64,000 nt of DNA from Betaproteobacteria bacterium. GTDB taxonomy: Bacteria > Pseudomonadota > Gammaproteobacteria > Burkholderiales > Casimicrobiaceae. Shown in pieces: positions 36,367 through 45,133 of the stretch. The position numbers were made by a program, and so were the translations under genes. How positions within the stretch are numbered: position 1 is the stretch's first letter; each line of letters begins with the position of its first letter. The stretch covers positions 149,175-213,174 of the forward strand of contig JADIZG010000072.1 of NCBI GenBank assembly GCA_016704895.1, in the 5' to 3' direction. Under the pieces are notes generated by a model. It did not search any database, had not been told where the DNA came from, and worked only from the letters and a program-made list of their open reading frames with translations.

Positions 36367-38053
36367 GCGCGACGACAACCCCGGTTCCTCCGATCTGGAC
36401 CACCGGCTCGACCGAGGCGATTCGCACCGGGACCTGGCGTGCGGCGCTGCCGCGCCACGTCCAGGCGCCGTCGCCCTGCCATCAGGCCTGCCCGGTCAAC
36501 GGCGACATCGCCGAGTGGATCGGGCTCGCGCGCGAGCGCGACTTCCGCGGTGCGTGGGACGTGCTCACCCGCCACAACCCGTTCCCCGCGATCGCCGGAC
36601 GCATCTGCCACCACCCCTGCGAGACCGCCTGCAACCGCGCCGGCCATGACGAGGCGCTGTCGATCTGCAAGCTCGAGCGCTTCGTCGGCGATCTCGCGAT
36701 CGCGCGCGGCTGGGCGTTCGAGGCCGCGGCGGTCGAGCGGCGCGAGCGGGTCGCGATCGTCGGAGGCGGGCCGTCGGGGCTCTCGGCGGCCTTCCAGCTG
36801 CGCCGGATGGGATACCGGGTGACGCTCGTCGAGGCGCGCAGCGAACTCGGCGGGCTGATGCGCCACGGCATTCCGTCGTACCGGCTCGGGCGCGACGTGC
36901 TCGACGCCGAGATCGCGCGCATCGTCGCGATGGGCGTCGACGTGCGGTACGGCGAGAAGCCGGCGACTCCCGAGGCCTGGGAGGCGCTGCGCGCGACCCA
37001 CGATGCGGTCTACGTCGCCACCGGCGCTCAGAAGCAGAAGCGGCTGCCCGCGCTCGACTACGGCAAGCCGTGGGTCGTGGACGGCGCCGCGTGGCTCGCG
37101 GCCGCGAACGCGGGCTCGCCGCCGGCGCTCGGAAAGCGCCTCCTCGTCATCGGGGGCGGCAGCGCGGCGCTCGACGCCGCCCGCAGCGCGCGTCGTGCCG
37201 GCCACGACGTGACGATCCTCGCGCTCGAGAACCGGGCGCAGATGCCCGCGCAGCACGAGGAGGTCGACGAGGCGCTCGAGGAAGGCATCGCGCTCGTCGA
37301 CGGAGCGATGCTGGTCCGCGCCCGCGAGGAAGGCGGTGCGCTGCGCATCGAGTGCACGCGCGTGCGGTTCGAGCCGGGCGCGCGACGCGGACAGTTCGCG
37401 GTGGCGCCCGTCGAGGGGAGCGAGTTCGCGCTGTCCGCCGACGCCATCGTCACGTCGATCGGACAGGATCCGGACCTCGCGGCGCTCGGCGATGCCTACC
37501 CCCGGGAAGGCGCGCTCGTGGCGGTGGACGCGTCGCAGGCGACCGGCGTCGACGGCACCTGGGCGGGGGGCGACGTCGCCAGCATGGCGCGGTACGTGAC
37601 CGACGCGATCGGGCAGGGCAAGCGGGCCGCGCTCGCGATCGACCGAGCGTTGCGCGAACGGGCGGGCGAGCCGCCCGGGAACGGATCGCGGCACACCGTC
37701 ACGCCGCTCGCGACGGCGCGCGACGGATCGTGCCGCTCGCGGCGATCGCGACCCACTACCATCCGAAGCTCGCGCGCGCGGCGGCGCGCCGGCTGGACGC
37801 GGCCGAGCGGCTGGGCTCGGGCGACGAGGTGCAGCTCGGCCTCGACGTCGAGCAGGCGCTCGCCGAGACGACGCGCTGCTTCTCGTGCGGCACCTGCATC
37901 CACTGCGACAACTGCGTCGTCGTCTGCCCCGACCTCGCGCTCGAGCGCGCCGACGGCGGCTACCGGGTGCTCGGCGACTACTGCAAGGGCTGCGGGCTGT
38001 GCGTGAAGGAGTGCCCGACCGGATCGATGGACATGGTGGAGGAGGCGCGATGA
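36363..38053 (+). CDS. FAD/NAD-binding GltD-like subunit fused to ferredoxin, with a -1 frameshift
   Basis: It encodes an electron-transfer subunit joining two roles that are separate (epsilon PadH and delta PadF) in Azoarcus. An N-terminal Fe-S domain (PCHQACPVNGDI, CHHPCETACNR) is followed by two dinucleotide-binding folds (VAIVGGGPSGLSAAFQL, LLVIGGGSAALDAARS). The C-terminus has two 4Fe-4S motifs (CGTCIHCDNCVVVCP, CKGCGLCVKECP). The FAD part and the ferredoxin part are in different frames; one base is missing near 37725. Corrected length is about 563 residues. The enzyme would transfer electrons from the 2-oxoacid to NAD(P)+. It overlaps padE and padG by four bases each. Confidence 0.82.
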
Positions 38054-39255
38054 GCCACGCGACGACCGATACGCAGGCAGCCGACGTCGCGGGCACGCGC
38101 CCCGGCGGCGCGCGCACGATGCTCCTCACCGGCAACCAGGCGGTCGCATGGGGCGCACGCCTCGCGCGGCCGAAGGTGTGCCCGTTGTATCCGATCACGC
38201 CGCAGACGCCGGTGCTGGAGCAGCTGACCGAGTTCCAGGCCGACGGCGACTTCGACGCCGAGATCATCACGCCCGAGTCCGAGCACTCGGTGATGTCGGC
38301 CTGCATCCCGGCGTCGCTGGCGGGCGTGCGCGTGTTCACCGCGACCGCCTCGCAGGGCCTGCTGCTGATGCACGAGCTGCTGCACTACGCGAGCGGTGCG
38401 CGCGCGCCGATCGTGATGGCGAACATCAACCGGACCGTCGCCTCGCCCTGGGCGTTCTGGCCCGACCAGACCGACAGCCTCGCGCAGCGCGACACCGGCT
38501 GGATCCAGCTCTACGTCGAGACCGCGCAGGAGGCGCTCGACAGCGTGATCCAGGCGTTCCGCGTGGCCGAGACCGTGCTCGTGCCGGCAATGGTCAACCT
38601 CGACGCTTTCTACGTGTCGCATGCGATGGAGCCGGTCGAGGTGCCCGACCCGGCCGACGTCGACGCGTACCTGCCGCCGTTCGCGCCCGAGCACAAGCTC
38701 GACACGGCCAGGGTCGAATCCTGGGGGAACGTCGTGTCGCAGGACATGTTCTACCGCCATCGCCAGTCGATCCAGCAGGCGATGGACCGCGTGCCGCAGC
38801 TGCTCGCGGAAGCCGACCGCGCGTGGCACGAGCGCGTCGGCCGCGCGTGGGGCGTGGTCGAGCGCTACCGCTGCGACGGCGCGGACACCGTCGTCGTCAC
38901 GATGGGCAGCATGTGCGGGACGGCGCGCGACGCGGTCGACGCGATGCGCGACGCGGGGCAGTCGGTGGGGCTCGTCAAGGTGCGGCTGTTCCGGCCGCTG
39001 CCGGTCGCCGCGCTGCGTGCGGCGCTCGCCGGCGTGCGGGACGTCGTGGTGCTCGACCGCAACCACTCGCCGGGGGCGGGCGGCATCCTGCACCAGGAGC
39101 TCAAGGCCGCGCTCTACGGCATGCCCGGGGCGCCGCGCGTGCACGGGCTGCTCGCGGGCGTGGGCGGCGTGAACGTCCCGCCCGGGAAGATCGTCGAGTT
39201 CGTCCGGCAGGCCCGGGCGGGCGATCCGCAGAACGAATCGGTGTGGGTGAGGTGA
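38050..39255 (+). CDS. padG: 2-oxoacid:acceptor oxidoreductase alpha subunit (PadG-type)
   Basis: A 401-residue PorA-like subunit. The pyrimidine-binding domain opens with LLTGNQAVAWGARLARPKVCPLYPITPQTPVLE and includes ATASQGLLLMHELL. A C-terminal transketolase-like domain carries DTVVVTMGSMCGTARDAVD and VKVRLFRPLPVAALRAAL. It binds thiamine diphosphate together with the beta subunit. ATG 38050 overlaps the preceding stop; the upstream in-frame extension is spurious. Five bases separate it from the beta gene. Confidence 0.83.
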   Translation: MSHATTDTQAADVAGTRPGGARTMLLTGNQAVAWGARLARPKVCPLYPITPQTPVLEQLTEFQADGDFDAEIITPESEHSVMSACIPASLAGVRVFTATASQGLLLMHELLHYASGARAPIVMANINRTVASPWAFWPDQTDSLAQRDTGWIQLYVETAQEALDSVIQAFRVAETVLVPAMVNLDAFYVSHAMEPVEVPDPADVDAYLPPFAPEHKLDTARVESWGNVVSQDMFYRHRQSIQQAMDRVPQLLAEADRAWHERVGRAWGVVERYRCDGADTVVVTMGSMCGTARDAVDAMRDAGQSVGLVKVRLFRPLPVAALRAALAGVRDVVVLDRNHSPGAGGILHQELKAALYGMPGAPRVHGLLAGVGGVNVPPGKIVEFVRQARAGDPQNESVWVR

Positions 39256-39260
39256 CCGCG

Positions 39261-40159
39261 ATGATCAAGTTCGACCTGAAGGACGACCCGATGCTCTGCT
39301 CGGGCCACGCGGCGTGCCCCGGCTGCATCGAGGCACTGTCGGTGCGGCACATCCTCGCGACGATGGGTCCGGACACGATGGCGGTGATCCCGCCCTCGTG
39401 CATGGCGATCATCGCCGGCCCGCAGCCGATGAGCTCGCTCAAGATCCCCGTCTACCAGCCGACGCTCGAGTCGAGCGCCGCCGCCGCGTCGGGTTGCGCC
39501 GCGCGCTCGACGCGCAGGGCAAGCGCGACACGCAGGTGCTGGTGCTCGCCGGCGACGGCGGCACCTACGACATCGGCTTCCAGTGCCTGTCGTCGGCGGC
39601 CGAGCGCAACGAGGACTTCCTCTACTTCTGCCTCGACAACGAGGGCTACATGAACACCGGCGCGCAGAAGTCCTCGTCGACGCCGCACTTCGCGCGCACC
39701 GGCTCGACCCCCGCCGGCAAGACCTCGCGCAAGAAGAACCTCCCCGAGATCATGGCCGCGCACGGCGTCCCCTACGTGGCGACCGCGAGCGCGAGCCACC
39801 TGCAGGACCTCGTCCGCAAGGTCGAGAAGGCGAAGGGCATCCGCGGCACGCGCATCATCACGGTGCTGATTCCCTGCCTCGACGGCTGGGGGCTGCCCGA
39901 CGACGCGGGGCTCACGGCCGCGCGCTACGCGGTCGAGTGCGGCGCGTTCCCGCTCTACGAGATCGAGGACGCCACGCGCTACACGATGTCCGTGACCGAG
40001 AAGACGCGGCCGGTGTCCGACTACCTCGCGCTGCAGCGGCGCTACCGCGGCCTGCCGGACGCGGACGTCGCGACGCTGCAGGCCGAGATCGACGGCGGTT
40101 GGGCGAAGCTCGTCGAGCGGGCGCGGGCGTCGCGTTCCGAAGCGGTGCGGGCCGCCTGA
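39261..40159 (+). CDS. padI: 2-oxoacid:acceptor oxidoreductase beta subunit (PadI-type), with a -1 frameshift
   Basis: A PorB-like catalytic subunit that binds thiamine diphosphate. The first frame carries MLCSGHAACPGCIEALSVRH (4Fe-4S cysteines) and PPSCMAIIAGPQPMS. At GGG 39491-39493 one base is missing. The second frame continues RRALDAQGKRDTQVLVLAGDGGTYDIG (the Mg-TPP GDG motif) and CLDNEGYMNTGAQKSSSTP. Corrected length is about 299 residues. Both halves are fully conserved, so a sequencing error is probable. Confidence 0.83.
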
Positions 40160-40183
40160 CGCGCGGGGCCACGCGGGGCCGCG

Positions 40184-40201
40184 CCGCGCGCGCAAGCGCG
40201 G
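40184..40201. terminator. Palindrome between convergent padI and STAS-like gene
   Basis: CCGCGC-GCGCAA-GCGCGG forms a 6-bp stem in the 45-bp gap between convergent genes. It shares the GCGCAAGCGC core with the palindromes at 12591-12649, so it may be a REP-like element serving as bidirectional terminator. Confidence 0.45.
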
Positions 40202-40204
40202 ACG

Positions 40205-40650
40205 TCAGGGGCGGCGGAACCCGGCAAGCCAGGCGCGCGCCTCGCGCTCGCCGGCGAACATCTCCGCAGGAAGGCCGAACTCCACGGCAGCCCGCCTGAC
40301 GAAGGACGGCGGGGAGACGATCGGCTGGACGACGACGAACGCGATCGCGACCTGTCCGTGAGCGAACGCCGCCCACTCCTCGACCATCAGGAAGCGGTCG
40401 ACGGACGTCGTGGCCGGAAGGTTCTCGAGGCCGCGGAGGTCGACGATCAGCCCCTGAGCCCTCCGCTGCGGCAGGTCTCGATGGCCCGGCCTATCGCATC
40501 GGCCAGTTCGTGGATCCGATGCGAGCCGACCGGGCGATAGGCGGCAAGTGCGTGCTCGCGCTCGATCGCGAAACCGGCGAGCGGAGCCTGCACTTCGTCG
40601 CCCGCGGCTGCCGGCGCGTCGAGGTTCCGGCGATCGTAGGATCGGCCCAT
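40205..40650 (-). CDS. STAS/SpoIIAA-like protein, with a -1 frameshift
   Basis: The start is MGRSYDRRNLDAPAA at 40650. The first frame runs through HRIHELADAIGRAIETCRSGGLRG, then meets a stop. The second frame resumes as GLIVDLRGLENLPATTSVDRF, VEEWAAFAHGQVAIAFVV and EMFAGEREARAWL. The break is at CCCC 40451-40454, where one missing base restores about 148 residues. The alternating strand/helix pattern and VDLRGLE suggest a STAS-like anti-anti-sigma fold, but I do not recognise a named family with certainty. Partners and role are unknown. Confidence 0.55.
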
Positions 40651-40754
40651 GACGGCAGATCCTACCGGATCGCGACCGAACGGGGCAGCAGCGGCACCCC
40701 CGTGATGCGCGGGCAGCCGGCGCGTCGCGCATCCGCGGGTGACGCAGCGATTCC

Positions 40755-41951
40755 CTAGAACGCGGCGATGCCCGTCTGCGCGCGGCCGAGGATCAGCGCG
40801 TGGATGTCGTGCGTGCCTTCGTAGGTGTTGACGGTCTCGAGGTTCAGCATGTGGCGGATCACGTGGAACTCGTCGACGATGCCGTTGCCGCCGTGCATGT
40901 CGCGCGCCATCCGCGCGATGTCGAGCGCCTTGCCGCACGAATTGCGCTTGACGATCGACGTGATCTCGGGCGCGGCGATGCCCTCGTCCTTCATCCGGCC
41001 GAGCCGCAGGCAGCCCTGCATCGCGAGCGCGATCTCGGTCTGCATGTCGGCGAGCTTCTTCTGGATCAGCTGGTTCGCCGCCAGCGGGCGGCCGAACTGC
41101 TTGCGGTCGAGCGTGTACTGGCGCGCGCGGTGCCAGCAGTCCTCCGCGGCGCCCAGCACGCCCCACGCGATGCCGTAGCGCGCGCTGTTGAGGCAGCCCA
41201 TCGGACCCTTGAGTCCCTTGACGTTGGGCAGCAGGTTCGCGACGGGGACCGGGACGTCGTCCATCACGATCTCGCCGGTGACCGACGCCCGCAGGCTGAA
41301 CTTGCCCTCGATCTTCGGCGCCGACAGGCCCTTCATGCCCTTCTCGAGGACGAAGCCGCGGATCTCGCCCGAGTCGTCCTTCGCCCAGACGACGAACACG
41401 TCGGCGATCGGCGAGTTCGAGATCCACATCTTCGCGCCGGTCAGGCGATACCCGCCGTCGACGCTCCGCGCGCGCGTGATCATCGATCCGGGATCCGACC
41501 CGTGGTTGGGCTCGGTGAGGCCGAAGCAGCCGATCGACGCGCCGGTCGCGAGCTTCGGCAGGTACTTCCTGCGCTGCTCCTCGGAGCCGTAGGCGTAGAT
41601 CGGGTACATCACGAGCGAGCTCTGCACGCTCATCATCGAGCGGTAGCCGGAGTCGATCCGCTCGACCTCGCGCGCGATCAGCCCGTAGCAGACGTAGTTG
41701 AGGCCCGCGCCGCCGTAGGCTTCCGGAATCGTCGGTCCGAGGAGCCCCAGCGCCCCCATCTCGGGGAACACGCTCGCGTCGACGGTCTCGTGGCGAAACG
41801 CGTCGCGGATGCGCGGCGCGAGCTTCTCCTGCGAGTACGCGTACGCGGTGTCGCGCACCATGCGCTCGTCCTCGGAGAGCTGGGCCTCGAGCAGGAACGG
41901 GTCGTCCCACTTGAAGACGGGCTTGGTCGCGGGGCGGGCGGGTGCGTTCAT
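40755..41951 (-). CDS. gcdH: Glutaryl-CoA dehydrogenase
   Basis: A 398-residue acyl-CoA dehydrogenase-fold flavoenzyme. It oxidizes and decarboxylates glutaryl-CoA to crotonyl-CoA, a step of the lower anaerobic benzoyl-CoA pathway. The FAD region is CFGLTEPNHGSDPGSM, with WISNSPIADVFVVWAK after it. The catalytic Glu lies in NTYEGTHDIHALILGRAQTG near the C-terminus. The start is ATG 41951 (MNAPARPATKPVFKWDDPF). It follows the SDR gene by 41 bp; FNR-type sites lie upstream of the pair. Confidence 0.93.
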   Translation of the reverse strand: MNAPARPATKPVFKWDDPFLLEAQLSEDERMVRDTAYAYSQEKLAPRIRDAFRHETVDASVFPEMGALGLLGPTIPEAYGGAGLNYVCYGLIAREVERIDSGYRSMMSVQSSLVMYPIYAYGSEEQRRKYLPKLATGASIGCFGLTEPNHGSDPGSMITRARSVDGGYRLTGAKMWISNSPIADVFVVWAKDDSGEIRGFVLEKGMKGLSAPKIEGKFSLRASVTGEIVMDDVPVPVANLLPNVKGLKGPMGCLNSARYGIAWGVLGAAEDCWHRARQYTLDRKQFGRPLAANQLIQKKLADMQTEIALAMQGCLRLGRMKDEGIAAPEITSIVKRNSCGKALDIARMARDMHGGNGIVDEFHVIRHMLNLETVNTYEGTHDIHALILGRAQTGIAAF

Positions 41952-41992
41952 CGGGAACTCCTGGTGGGCGGGCGGCACGCGCCGCCGCGCCT

Positions 41993-42739
<747 letters not shown>

Positions 42740-42834
42740 CGACGTTCTCCCTCGCGCGGTTGCGCGCCTGTGCGTCGCGACGGCGGGTCCGGTCGCCGAC
42801 CGGGCGACTGTGCGTCGCGGCAGCGCGGCCGGCC

Positions 42835-42848
42835 TTGACGGGCGTCAA
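42835..42848. promoter_or_regulatory. FNR/CRP-type palindrome, site 1
   Basis: A perfect dyad TTGAC-GGGC-GTCAA centred 103 bp upstream of the SDR-gcdH operon start, in the divergent region. Confidence 0.7.
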
Positions 42849-42915
42849 TCGCGCCAGCCGATTATGGTACTCGAATGCCGATTTGTCCGGAAGCAGCGCG
42901 ACGCGCCGGACGCCC

Positions 42916-42929
42916 TTGACCGGCGTCAA
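42916..42929. promoter_or_regulatory. FNR/CRP-type palindrome, site 2
   Basis: A perfect dyad TTGAC-CGGC-GTCAA. It has CAGAAT 24 bp downstream of its right edge (42953-42958), giving a site-to-start distance of about 42 bp for rightward transcription. Confidence 0.72.
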
Positions 42930-43101
42930 GGCCGCCGAATCGACGCCGCACGCAGAATGATCGTCCCGGCGGGCACCGCGCGCCATCGTCGGAACGCCGC
43001 GATGCGTCGCGGGGTACGATGTGTTCTTCGCGGCGCCCGCTGGGGCGGTCCCCGGATTCCGCGCGGCCGCGGCGTTTCGTCTGGAAGGCGCAATCGAACC
43101 C

Positions 43102-43416
43102 ATGGATGCACTCGACACCCCCGACCACGACGCGGTGCTCTCCGCGATCTCCACGGTGATGGACCCGGAGGCGGGGATGAACGTCGTCGACCTGGGCCTG
43201 ATCTACGGGGTCGACATCGACGGCGACAAGGTCATGGTCACGATGACGATGACGACGCCGACCTGTCCGGTCGGCGACTACCTGAGGGACGCCGTCCGCG
43301 ACGCGGTGCGCGATCGCTTCCCCGCGCTCGCGCTGGTGGACGTCGAGCTCACGTTCGATCCGCCGTGGACGCCGGACAAGATGAGCGACGCGGCGCGCGC
43401 GAAGTTCGGGTGGTGA
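43102..43416 (+). CDS. MIP18/DUF59-family protein (SufT-like)
   Basis: A 104-residue DUF59 protein. The signature is VMDPEAGMNVVDLGLIYGVDIDGDKVMVTMTMTTPTCP (read in parts), with the conserved Cys in TPTCPVGDYL. Relatives help assemble or deliver Fe-S clusters (SufT, MIP18) or belong to aromatic ring epoxidation (PaaD). The short length, with no C-terminal Cys-rich domain, favours a SufT-like role. FNR-type sites upstream suggest anaerobic expression, where many Fe-S enzymes of this window would need cluster supply. ATG 43102 is the family start. Confidence 0.8.
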   Translation: MDALDTPDHDAVLSAISTVMDPEAGMNVVDLGLIYGVDIDGDKVMVTMTMTTPTCPVGDYLRDAVRDAVRDRFPALALVDVELTFDPPWTPDKMSDAARAKFGW

Positions 43417-43470
43417 CGGCGGGGCCGGACGCCGGGATCGGTTCCTGCGGCGCAGGGTCCGACCCCCGTT

Positions 43471-43908
43471 TCACTTCGCCTTCCGGCCGCCCGCCGCCGT
43501 GTCCTGCCTTGCCATGATCCGCAGCATCGTCGCGATCGTGATCGAGCGGAACGTCGCCTGCGCGATCTCGTCGATCTCGGAGAGCACCGTCGCGATCGCG
43601 CGGCCCGCGGGCGTGCGCTCGCCGGTCTCGCGTCGCTCGGCTTCCGACGGCGAGAGCTCCTCGAAGCGCCGGATCACGTCGTAGAGCGTGAGCCGCCGGG
43701 CGTTGCCGGTGAACCGGTAGCCGCCGCCGACGCCGCGAACGGACTCGACGATGCCCTCGCGCGCGAGCTCGGACAGCACCTTCGCGAGGTGGTGCGGCGA
43801 GACGCCGTACTTTTCCGCGATCTCGAAGGCCGCGACGTGGCGTCCCGGGGCGGCCGCGAACTCCAGCACGCTGTAGAGCGCGAGGCGCGTGTTCTTCTGC
43901 AGCTTCAA
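43471..43908 (-). CDS. Rrf2-family regulator without cysteines
   Basis: A 145-residue winged-HTH protein. It begins KLQKNTRLALYSVLEFAA and has EIAEKYGVSPHHLAKVLSELAREGIVESVRGVGGGYRF, typical of NsrR/IscR-type Rrf2 regulators. No Cys occurs anywhere, so the usual Fe-S ligands are absent and it cannot sense through a cysteine-bound cluster. The start is TTG 43908, overlapping the GNAT stop (TTGA), so the two genes are coupled. Targets are unknown. Confidence 0.85.
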   Translation of the reverse strand: MKLQKNTRLALYSVLEFAAAPGRHVAAFEIAEKYGVSPHHLAKVLSELAREGIVESVRGVGGGYRFTGNARRLTLYDVIRRFEELSPSEAERRETGERTPAGRAIATVLSEIDEIAQATFRSITIATMLRIMARQDTAAGGRKAK

Positions 43909-44486
43909 TCGAGCTCCATCTCGAGCGGAATGAACGGGCCGGCCATCATCCCCTGGCTGCGGAAGAACGAGAGGATGAGCGAGTTCTCGCGCGCCAGGAT
44001 CGTCCGGATCGTCCTGACGCCCGCGCGCCTGAAGCCTTTGACCATCGCGGCGAGCAGCTTCGTCCCGACGCCGGCGAGCCGTGCGTCGGGGTGGACGTCG
44101 ATCGCGAACACCCAGCCGCAGGGCGGCGAGCCGAACTCCCAGTCGCGCACCTCGCCGATGATGAAGCCGACGACCTCGCCGCCCGCCTCGGCGACGAGGA
44201 GGTGGCGGCCCTCCCTGGCGCCGTTGCCGTAGCGGCGCAGGATGCCGCGCCAGTAGGCGGCCTTCGCCAGGCCGGTGACGCGCGCGTCGATGGCCGTCAC
44301 GGCGGCGAGGTCGCCCGGTCGCGCCGGGCGGATCGCGATCGGCGGTTGCGCCTCCTGCCGCGGCGCGGTCCGGGCGCGGTCGGTCGGACCGCGGCGGCGC
44401 ACCGGCGCCCGGGACGCGACCGCCGACCCTTTCGGGGCAGCGGTCTTCCCGCCGCCTGCCCTGCGCTTGCGTCCTTCGCTGCCCAT
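43905..44486 (-). CDS. GNAT-family acetyltransferase
   Basis: A 193-residue protein. The first ~50 residues are basic and probably disordered. The GNAT domain follows (AIRPARPGDLAAVTAID, GRHLLVAEAGGEVVGFIIGEV). The acetyl-CoA loop is HPDARLAGVGTKLLAAMV, a variant of Q/RxxGxG/A. I chose ATG 44486, which has GGGAG just upstream. Extensions to 44519 or 44522 would run into the FNR-type palindrome. It forms a two-gene unit with the Rrf2 gene; the substrate is unknown. Confidence 0.8.
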   Translation of the reverse strand: MGSEGRKRRAGGGKTAAPKGSAVASRAPVRRRGPTDRARTAPRQEAQPPIAIRPARPGDLAAVTAIDARVTGLAKAAYWRGILRRYGNGAREGRHLLVAEAGGEVVGFIIGEVRDWEFGSPPCGWVFAIDVHPDARLAGVGTKLLAAMVKGFRRAGVRTIRTILARENSLILSFFRSQGMMAGPFIPLEMELD

Positions 44487-44508
44487 GCGGCTCCCGGCTT
44501 CGCTCCCG

Positions 44509-44522
44509 TTGATGCGCATCAA
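44509..44522 (+). promoter_or_regulatory. Consensus FNR box and promoter of the pad/hcr operon
   Basis: TTGAT-GCGC-ATCAA is a perfect match to the FNR/ANR consensus. CAGAAT lies at 44545-44550, placing a start near 44557, about 41.5 bp from the centre of the box. That is the classic class II activator arrangement. The leader to the thioesterase ATG at 44700 is about 140 nt. Confidence 0.82.
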
Positions 44523-44699
44523 ATGAATTTCGGCATCCGGTTACCAGAATAGCCCGGAATCGGCAGGGCCTCAACCGCGCCCCGATCCGCCCCGCACGCG
44601 TTGCGGCGGACGCGCGCGGACCCCGGCCAGGAGGTGCGCGTCGCCGGGGGGAGGTTTCCCCGGTTCCGCGCCGTCGTGACGCCCGTGACGGAGTTCCCC

Positions 44700-45119
44700 A
44701 TGAAGGCAACGCTGGCCCCAGGACTGACGGTGACGCGGTCGTTCACCGTCGACCGCGAACGCACGATCGACTTCATGGGCGACAAGGCGCGCGTCTACGC
44801 GACGCCGATGCTCGTGCGCGACATCGAGGTGACGGCGCGCGAGATGCTGCTCGCGCACCTCGACGAAGGCGAGGACACCGTCGGGACGCGCGTCGAGATC
44901 GACCACCTCGCGGCGACGCTCCTCGGCATGGAAGTCGAGGTCACCGTGAGCGTCGCGTCGATCGCGGGGCGTGCGGTGACGCTCGAGGTGTCGGCGCGCG
45001 ACAGCGTCGACCTGATCTGCCGCGGCCGCCACCACCGCTTCGTCGTCGACCGGAAGTCGACCGAGGCCCGCCTCGCCGCGAAGGCGCAGAAGGCGGGACT
45101 CGCGCCCGCCGGCGCCTGA
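44700..45119 (+). CDS. Thioesterase, fluoroacetyl-CoA thioesterase (FlK)-like
   Basis: A 139-residue hot-dog-fold protein. It matches FlK through VYATPMLVRDIEVTARE, DEGEDTVGTRVEIDHLAATLLGMEV, which keep the Thr, Glu and His positions of the FlK active site (YATP, ARE, IDH). As first gene of the anaerobic pad/hcr operon it may hydrolyse misformed or accumulated aromatic acyl-CoA esters (inference). The start is ATG 44700. The next gene starts 15 bp downstream. Confidence 0.82.
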   Translation: MKATLAPGLTVTRSFTVDRERTIDFMGDKARVYATPMLVRDIEVTAREMLLAHLDEGEDTVGTRVEIDHLAATLLGMEVEVTVSVASIAGRAVTLEVSARDSVDLICRGRHHRFVVDRKSTEARLAAKAQKAGLAPAGA

Positions 45120-45133
45120 TCAGGCGCTTCGTC

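Larger units (their letters stand above)
42740..43101. promoter_or_regulatory. Divergent region with two FNR-type palindromes
   Basis: This 362-bp region between the SDR gene and the MIP18-family gene holds no other gene. It contains TTGAC-GGGC-GTCAA at 42835-42848 and TTGAC-CGGC-GTCAA at 42916-42929, centres 81 bp apart. For rightward transcription, TCGAAT at 42871 and CAGAAT at 42953 sit at the -10 distance expected for class II FNR promoters. A leftward CATAAT (42861-42866 complement) could serve the SDR-gcdH pair. Confidence 0.7.
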
